The notes below the pieces were generated by a model that was given only the letters and a program-made list of their open reading frames with translations, was not told where the DNA came from and searched no databases. This document shows positions 58,103-64,000 of a DNA stretch of 64,000 bases, in pieces. The translations under genes and the position numbers were made by a program. Source of the stretch: Cinclus cinclus (taxonomy: Eukaryota; Chordata; Aves; Passeriformes; Cinclidae); the NCBI RefSeq assembly GCF_963662255.1, contig NC_085055.1, positions 1,829,602-1,893,601 on the forward strand. Direction: 5' to 3'. Positions within the stretch are counted from its first letter, which is position 1. Each line of letters starts with the position of its first letter.

Positions 58103-61100
58103 ATAATTATTAAACACACAGAGCTGAACATCAGAGAGAGACAGGTCAGATATTCAATTAAAAAAAATAAAATTATTAAATTTTAAATTCATCAGCACTG
58201 CTGAGTTCTAGAGCTCCCACCTTTAAAATAAACCAAGCTTGGGATATATGAATAAATCTCATTGTGGCTAGCAATAAAAAAAAACAAAAATAACTTGTTG
58301 TTAATTGAGTATCACAACAGCAATGTCCTGTTTGTGATAATTTAGCCCTGCATCATTAATTTAGGAGGAATTCCTAAATTCCTTCCTCCCCCGAGGAACA
58401 TCACAGGGTATGAAACCAATGATCTGCTCCAAGAAAAGTCAAATTCCTGCTGGCAATTGCAATTCTGCACCAATAAATAGTTTGGGTTTGGAATTTCTCC
58501 AGCTGCAGGAAATTGGCATTTTTTGTGGTTTTGGGTCAGTGAAACCTCAGGAAATACACGAGGCACAAATGTGGGTAGGAAAGGGGTTTATTCCGCCCCA
58601 AAAAAATGCTTGAGAAGGAAAAAAAAAAAAAAAAAAAAAAAAAAGAAATAATGGATTATGGTGCAATTGATGAGCATAAAGAACACGTCCAAAAATGTCA
58701 TTGTGCAGGTGAAAATGTAATTATTATAACATTAAATACCCACATTTTCAGTGAAAATGTAACAATTATAGCATTAAATACCCACAATTTCAGTGAAAAT
58801 ATAATAATTATAGCTCAGTTCTAGAGGTGTTGATTGGGTCCACGATTCTCCGGATACATGTAAGGAATTAAGAACCTGATATATAAAATAAACCCAATTT
58901 CAGATCCTGCCTGGCTGCAGAAAAGTGAGGAAAAATCTGAATTAAACCTGAAGAGGTTTTATGTTGTGAGAGGGAAACTGAGACCATTTTTCATCCCTGA
59001 AAAGGAGGAGCAGCACCAAAATCTTGGGTTTATTTCCATTTTTTTTTCCTGATTTTGTTTCCTGAGTGTGACAGGTTGCATGAAGAATTTAATTGCAAAA
59101 GAAATATGTATCTATATATATCTATAGTGAATTTTCAGTTAAATAAATTTTATCTCTATCTATTCATATAATGAATCTTCAATTAAACAAATGAATAAAT
59201 GTGTTTTATATCTATTTATCTATCTCTGTATATAGTGAATCTTCAAATAAACAAATAAATAAATGAATTTTATATCTATTTGTCTATCTCTGTATATAGT
59301 GAATCTTCAAATAAACAAATAAATAAATGAATTTTATATCTATTTGTCTATCTCTATACATAGTAAATCTTCAAATAAACAAACAAATAAATAACTTTTA
59401 TATCTATCTATCTATCTCTATATACAGTGAACCTTTAAATAAATAAGCAGATAAATAGTTAGATATAAAATTTATCTATATATAGAATCTTCAAATAAAT
59501 AAATTTTATACCTATTTATCTCCATATAGAGTGAATTTTCAAATAAATAAATAAATAAATTTAATACCTATCTATCTCTATATATACTGAATGTTCAAAT
59601 AAATAAATAAATAAATTTTATATCTATTTATCTATCTCTGTATAAAGTGAATCTTCAAAAACACAAATATTGTATTTATCTATTTATCTATCTCTATACA
59701 CAGTGAATCTTCAAATAAAAAATATATCGATATATATAGTGAATCTTCAAATCAATCAATGAAACAATACATTTTATATCTATTTATCTAGATCTATATT
59801 GAAGCTTCAAATAAATAAATAAATTTTATATCTATCTATCGATCGATCTATTGATCTTTCTATCTATAGAGTGAATCTTCAAACAAACAGACAAACAAAC
59901 AAACAAACAAATACATCAGAAACCGACTGAAACCTGTAAGGATTCCCGGGACAGAAACCCGTAAGGATTCCCGGGACAGAAACCCGTAAGGATTCCCGGG
60001 ACAGAAACCCGTAAGGATTCCCGGGACAGAAACCCGTAAGGATTCCCTGGGACAGAAACCCGTAAGGATTCCCGGGACAGAAACCCGTAAGGATTCCCTG
60101 GGACAGAAACCCGTAAGGATTCCCGGGACAGAAACCCGTAAGGATCCCTGGGACAGAAACCCGTAAGGATTCCCGGGACAGAAACCCGTAAGGATTCCCG
60201 GGACAGAAACCCGTAAGGATTCCCGGGACAGAAACCCATAAGGATTCCCTGGGACAGAAACCCGTAAGGATTCCCAAGGGACAGAAACCCGTAAGGATCC
60301 CAAGGGACAGAAACCCGTAAGGATTCCCTGGGACAGAAACCCGTAAGGATCCCAAGGGACAGAAACCCGTAAGGATTCCCTGGGACAGAAACCCGTAAGG
60401 ATCCCAAGGGACAGAAACCCGTAAGGATTCCCAAGGGACAGAAACCCGTAAGGATCCCTGGGACAGAAACCCGTAAGGATTCCCAAGGGACAGAAACCCG
60501 TAAGGATTCCCGGGACAGAAACCCGTAAGGATCCCAAGGGACAGAAACCCGTAAGGATTCCCGGGACAGAAACCCGTAAGGATTCCCTGGGACAGAAACC
60601 CGTAAGGGTCCCACAGGACAGAAACCCGTAAGGATTCCTGGGACAGAAACCCGTAAGGATTCCCTGGGACAGAAACCCGTAAGGATTCCCGGGACAGAAA
60701 CCCGTAAGGATTCCCTGGGACAGAAACCCGTAAGGATTCCCGGGACAGAAACCCGTAAGGATTCCCGGGACAGAAACCCATAAGGATTCCCTGGGACAGA
60801 AACCCATAAGGATTCCCAAGGGACAGAAACCCGTAAGGATCCCAAGGGACAGAAACCCGTAAGGATTCCCTGGGACAGAAACCCGTAAGGATCCCAAGGG
60901 ACAGAAACCCGTAAGGATTCCCTGGGACAGAAACCCGTAAGGATCCCAAGGGACAGAAACCCGTAAGGATTCCCAAGGGACAGAAACCCGTAAGGATTCC
61001 CGGGACAGAAACCCGTAAGGATCCCTGGGACAGAAACCCGTAAGGATTCCCGGGACAGAAACCCGTAAGGATCCCTGGGACAGAAACCCGTAAGGATTCC

Positions 61101-61500
61101 CGGGACAGAAACCCGTAAGGATTCTCAAGGGACAGAAACCCGTAAGGATTCCCAAGGGACAGAAACCCGTAAGGATCCCAAGGGACAGAAACCCGTAAGG
61201 ATTCCCGGGACAGAAACCCGTAAGGATCCCACGGGACAGAAACCTGTAAGGATCCCAAGGGACAGAAACCCGTAAGGATTCCCACAGGACAGAAACCCGT
61301 AAGGATTCCCCGTTCCCACAGAACCGCGGTGCTGGGAGCGCACTCCGGGCCCGCCCCGGCGGGACCCGGGACTCACCTGCCCCTGGAACTGCAGGAAGCG
61401 GGGGCTGCGCTCCGTCCGCCCCAGGGCCGCCAGGAAGCGCTGCCGGTGAGCCAGCACCGTGTCCACGTGGCTGCGGTGCCTCACGGCCAGCTCCAGGGCC
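57953..61500 (-). CDS. IFT80: IFT80 (intraflagellar transport protein 80), last two coding exons
   Basis: Minus-strand exons 61500-61377 and 58066-57953 join in phase 0; the first enters with one base of a split codon. They encode ALELAVRHRSHVDTVLAHRQ...RFLAALGRTERSPRFLQFQGQ, then LEVDWDKIKAKIEMEIAKER...VTVQQ and TAA. This matches the C-terminal helical part of IFT80, an IFT-B subunit with two WD40 propellers and a TPR-like tail that is needed for anterograde transport in cilia. The propellers and earlier exons lie beyond 64 kb. The last exon was chosen by acceptor TTTTTAACAG and the conserved WDKIKAKIEMEI. The intron holds 59.1-61.3 kb arrays. Confidence 0.9.
58796..59085 (+). repeat. 290-bp direct repeat, copy 2
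   Basis: Second copy of the 54803-55090 element, about 4 kb away. Differences are mainly point changes plus the CTTGTTTTTCTTTACC versus CTTGGGTTTATTTCC stretch. It lies in the last IFT80 intron. Confidence 0.9.
59095..59890. repeat. About 64-bp AT-rich minisatellite
   Basis: A dozen degenerate units combine TATCTATTTATCTATCTCTR, TATATAGTGAATCTTCAAAT and AAATAAATAAATAAATTT, with TATC microsatellite parts. Confidence 0.92.
59937..61312. repeat. 25-27-bp minisatellite (GGATTCCCGGGACAGAAACCCGTAA), about 53 copies
   Basis: A constant GACAGAAACCCGTAAGGAT core is joined by variable CCCGG, CCCTGG, CCCAAGG and CCACAGG linkers, so the unit is 25, 26 or 27 bp. It ends 65 bp before the IFT80 exon border at 61377. 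The reverse strand stays open for over 400 codons; this is a composition effect. Confidence 0.97.
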
Positions 61501-61512
61501 CTGCCACGGGGC

Positions 61513-64000
61513 GGGAATGGGGTGGGAATGGGGTGGGAACAGAGATCAACAGAGAGGGAATGGGGTGGGAATGGGGTGGGAACAGAGATCAACAGAGAGG
61601 GAATGGGGTGGGAACGGAGCGGGAATGGGGTGGGAACAGAGATTGAATGGAGCGGGAATGGGGTGGGAACAGAGATTGAATGGAGCGGGAATGGGGTGGG
61701 AACGGAGCGGGAATGGGGTGGGAACAGAGATCAACAGAGAGGGAATGGGGTGGGAACGGAGCGGGAATGGGGTGGGAACAGAGATTGAACAGAGCGGGAA
61801 TGGGGTGGGAACAGAGATTGAATGGAGCGGGAATGGGGTGGGAACGGAGCGGGAATGGGGTGGGAACAGAGATTGAATGGAGCGGGAATGGGGTGGGAAC
61901 GGAGCGGGAATGGGGTGGGAACAGAGATCAACAGAGAGGGAATGGGGTGGGAACGGAGCGGGAATGGGGTGGGAACAGAGATCAACAGAGAGGGTATGGG
62001 GTGGGAACGGAGCGGGAATGGGGTGGGAACAGAGATTGAATAGAGCGGGAATGGGGTGGGAACGGAGCGGGAATGGGGTGGGAACAGAGATCAACAGAGA
62101 GGGAATGGGATGGGAACAGAGATTGAACAGAGAGGGAATGGGATGGGAACAGAGAGAACAGAGAGGGAATGGGGTGGGAACAGAGATTGAACAGAGAGGG
62201 AATGGGGTGGGAACGGAGCGGGAATGGGGTGGGAACAGAGATTGAATGGAGCGGGAATGGGGTGGGAACAGAGATTGAATAGAGCGGGAATGGGGTGGGA
62301 ACGGAGCGGGAATGGGGTGGGAACAGAGATTGAACAGAGAGGGAATGGGATGGGAACGGAACAGGAATGGGGTGGGAACAGAGAGAACAGAGAGGGAATG
62401 GGATGGGAACGGAGCGGGAATGGGGTGGGAACAGAGATTGAATAGAGCGGGAATGGGGTGGGAACGGAGCGGGAATGGGGTGGGAACGGGGTGGGAACAG
62501 AGAGAACAGAGAGGGAATGGGATGGGAACAGAGATTGAACAGAGAGGGAATGGGATGGGAACAGAGAGAACAGAGAGGGAATGGGGTGGGAACAGAGATT
62601 GAACAGAGAGGGAATGGGGTGGGAACGGAGCGGGAATGGGGTGGGAACAGAGATTGAATGGAGCGGGAATGGGGTGGGAACAGAGATTGAATAGAGCGGG
62701 AATGGGGTGGGAACGGAGCGGGAATGGGGTGGGAACAGAGATTGAACAGAGAGGGAATGGGATGGGAACGGAACGGGAATGGGGTGGGAACAGAGAGAAC
62801 AGAGAGGGAATGGGATGGGAACAGAGATTGAATAGAGCGGGAATGGGATGGGAACGGAGCGGGAATGGGGTGGGAACAGAGATTGAATGGAGCGGGAATG
62901 GGGTGGGAACGGAGCGGGAATGGGGTGGGAACAGAGATCAACAGAGAGGGAATGGGGTGGGAACGGAGCGGGAATGGGGTGGGAACAGAGATCAACAGAG
63001 AGGGTATGGGGTGGGAACGGAGCGGGAATGGGGTGGGAACAGAGATTGAATAGAGCGGGAATGGGGTGGGAACGGAGCGGGAATGGGGTGGGAACAGAGA
63101 TCAACAGAGAGGGAATGGGGTGGGAACGGAGCGGGAATGGGGTGGGAACAGAGATTGAACAGAGAGGGAATGGGATGGGAACGGAACAGGAATGGGGTGG
63201 GAACAGAGAGAACAGAGAGGGAATGGGATGGGAACGGAGCGGGAATGGGGTGGGAACAGAGATTGAATAGAGCGGGAATGGGGTGGGAACGGAGCGGGAA
63301 TGGGGTGGGAACGGGGTGGGAACAGAGAGAACAGAGAGGGAATGGGATGGGAACAGAGATTGAACAGAGAGGGAATGGGATGGGAACAGAGAGAACAGAG
63401 AGGGAATGGGGTGGGAACAGAGATTGAACAGAGAGGGAATGGGGTGGGAACGGAGCGGGAATGGGGTGGGAACAGAGATTGAATGGAGCGGGAATGGGGT
63501 GGGAACAGAGATTGAATAGAGCGGGAATGGGGTGGGAACGGAGCGGGAATGGGGTGGGAACAGAGATTGAACAGAGAGGGAATGGGATGGGAACGGAACG
63601 GGAATGGGGTGGGAACAGAGAGAACAGAGAGGGAATGGGATGGGAACAGAGATTGAATAGAGCGGGAATGGGATGGGAACGGAGCGGGAATGGGGTGGGA
63701 ACAGAGATTGAACAGAGCGGGAATGGGGTGGGAACAGAGATTGAATAGAGAGGGAATGGGGTGGGAACAGAGCGGGAATGGGGTGGGAACAGAGATTTAA
63801 GAGAGCGGGAATGGGGTGGGAACAGAGATTGAACAGAGCGGGAATGGGGTGGGAACAGAGCGGGAATGGGGTGGGAACAGAGATTGAATAGAGAGGGAAT
63901 GGGATGGGAACAGAGATTGAATAGAGAGGGAATGGGATGGGAACAGAGCGGGAATGGGGCTCGAACAGGGTGGGAATAGAGCGGGAATGGGGTGGGAATA
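61513..64000. repeat. 11-bp-modular minisatellite (22/33-bp units) with higher-order structure, cut by the window end
   Basis: Units are GGGAATGGGGTGGGAACGGAGC (22 bp) and a 33-bp form with ACAGAGATTGAATAGAGC or ACAGAGATCAACAGAGA. Blocks recur at about 412, 825 and 1010 bp. It begins 12 bp after the IFT80 exon start at 61500 and continues past 64 kb. Confidence 0.97.

Noticed and set aside
54803..59085. Direct repeats as LTRs of one retrovirus
   Set aside because: The DNA between them holds the last IFT80 exon and its 3' region, and no viral genes.
59860..61285. Reverse frames of 431 and 468 codons with an LRVSVPGILTGFCP-like repeat
   Set aside because: Product of the 25-27-bp array; the real IFT80 exon ends before it.
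59937..61312. Possible CRISPR array
   Set aside because: Units abut directly with no unique spacers, and the context is vertebrate; it is a minisatellite.

Overview
The window looks like a bird chromosome segment. It is dense in short CR1 LINE 3' fragments and has compact genes. Its gene order, SCHIP1 (+), IL12A (+), C3orf80 (+), IFT80 (-), matches the human 3q25.33 order that I recall. The density of micro- and minisatellites suggests a songbird microchromosome-like region, but that is inference; I cannot name the species.

Layout. 1-8657: intronic or upstream DNA of SCHIP1, with long arrays and a CRE-TATA promoter-like patch near 3.7 kb. 8658-17165: the last six SCHIP1 coding exons, each bordered by tandem arrays, followed by a 3'UTR. 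About 17.9-26.6 kb: intergenic, mostly unique sequence with CR1 pieces. 26.8-30.3 kb: IL12A (IL-12/IL-35 p35) in five exons, with a kappaB site and TATA box upstream. Two of its exons carry large in-frame repeat expansions. 32.4-43.2 kb, minus strand: a FIIND (ZU5-UPA) plus death-domain protein. I reconstructed it as 15 phase-compatible exons (497 codons including stop; two exons tentative) starting in a CpG-rich region. 43.2-53.3 kb: intergenic arrays and CR1. 53,386-53,832: an intronless C3orf80-like small membrane protein. 57,953-61,500, minus strand: the last two coding exons of IFT80, between two large minisatellites, the second of which runs off the window.

The genes do not form an operon or pathway. 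IL12A and the FIIND-death-domain gene are both immune-type genes and lie about 2 kb apart (IL12A polyA signal at 30.33 kb, FIIND stop codon near 32.42 kb), converging tail to tail. The best candidate for something undescribed is the FIIND-death-domain gene, which keeps the His and Ser of FIIND self-cleavage but ends in a death domain instead of a CARD. Second is the IL12A protein, whose predicted length (about 450 residues) is roughly double the usual p35 because minisatellites have grown inside its reading frame.

Most long open frames in the window come from tandem arrays that lack stops and were not called as genes.
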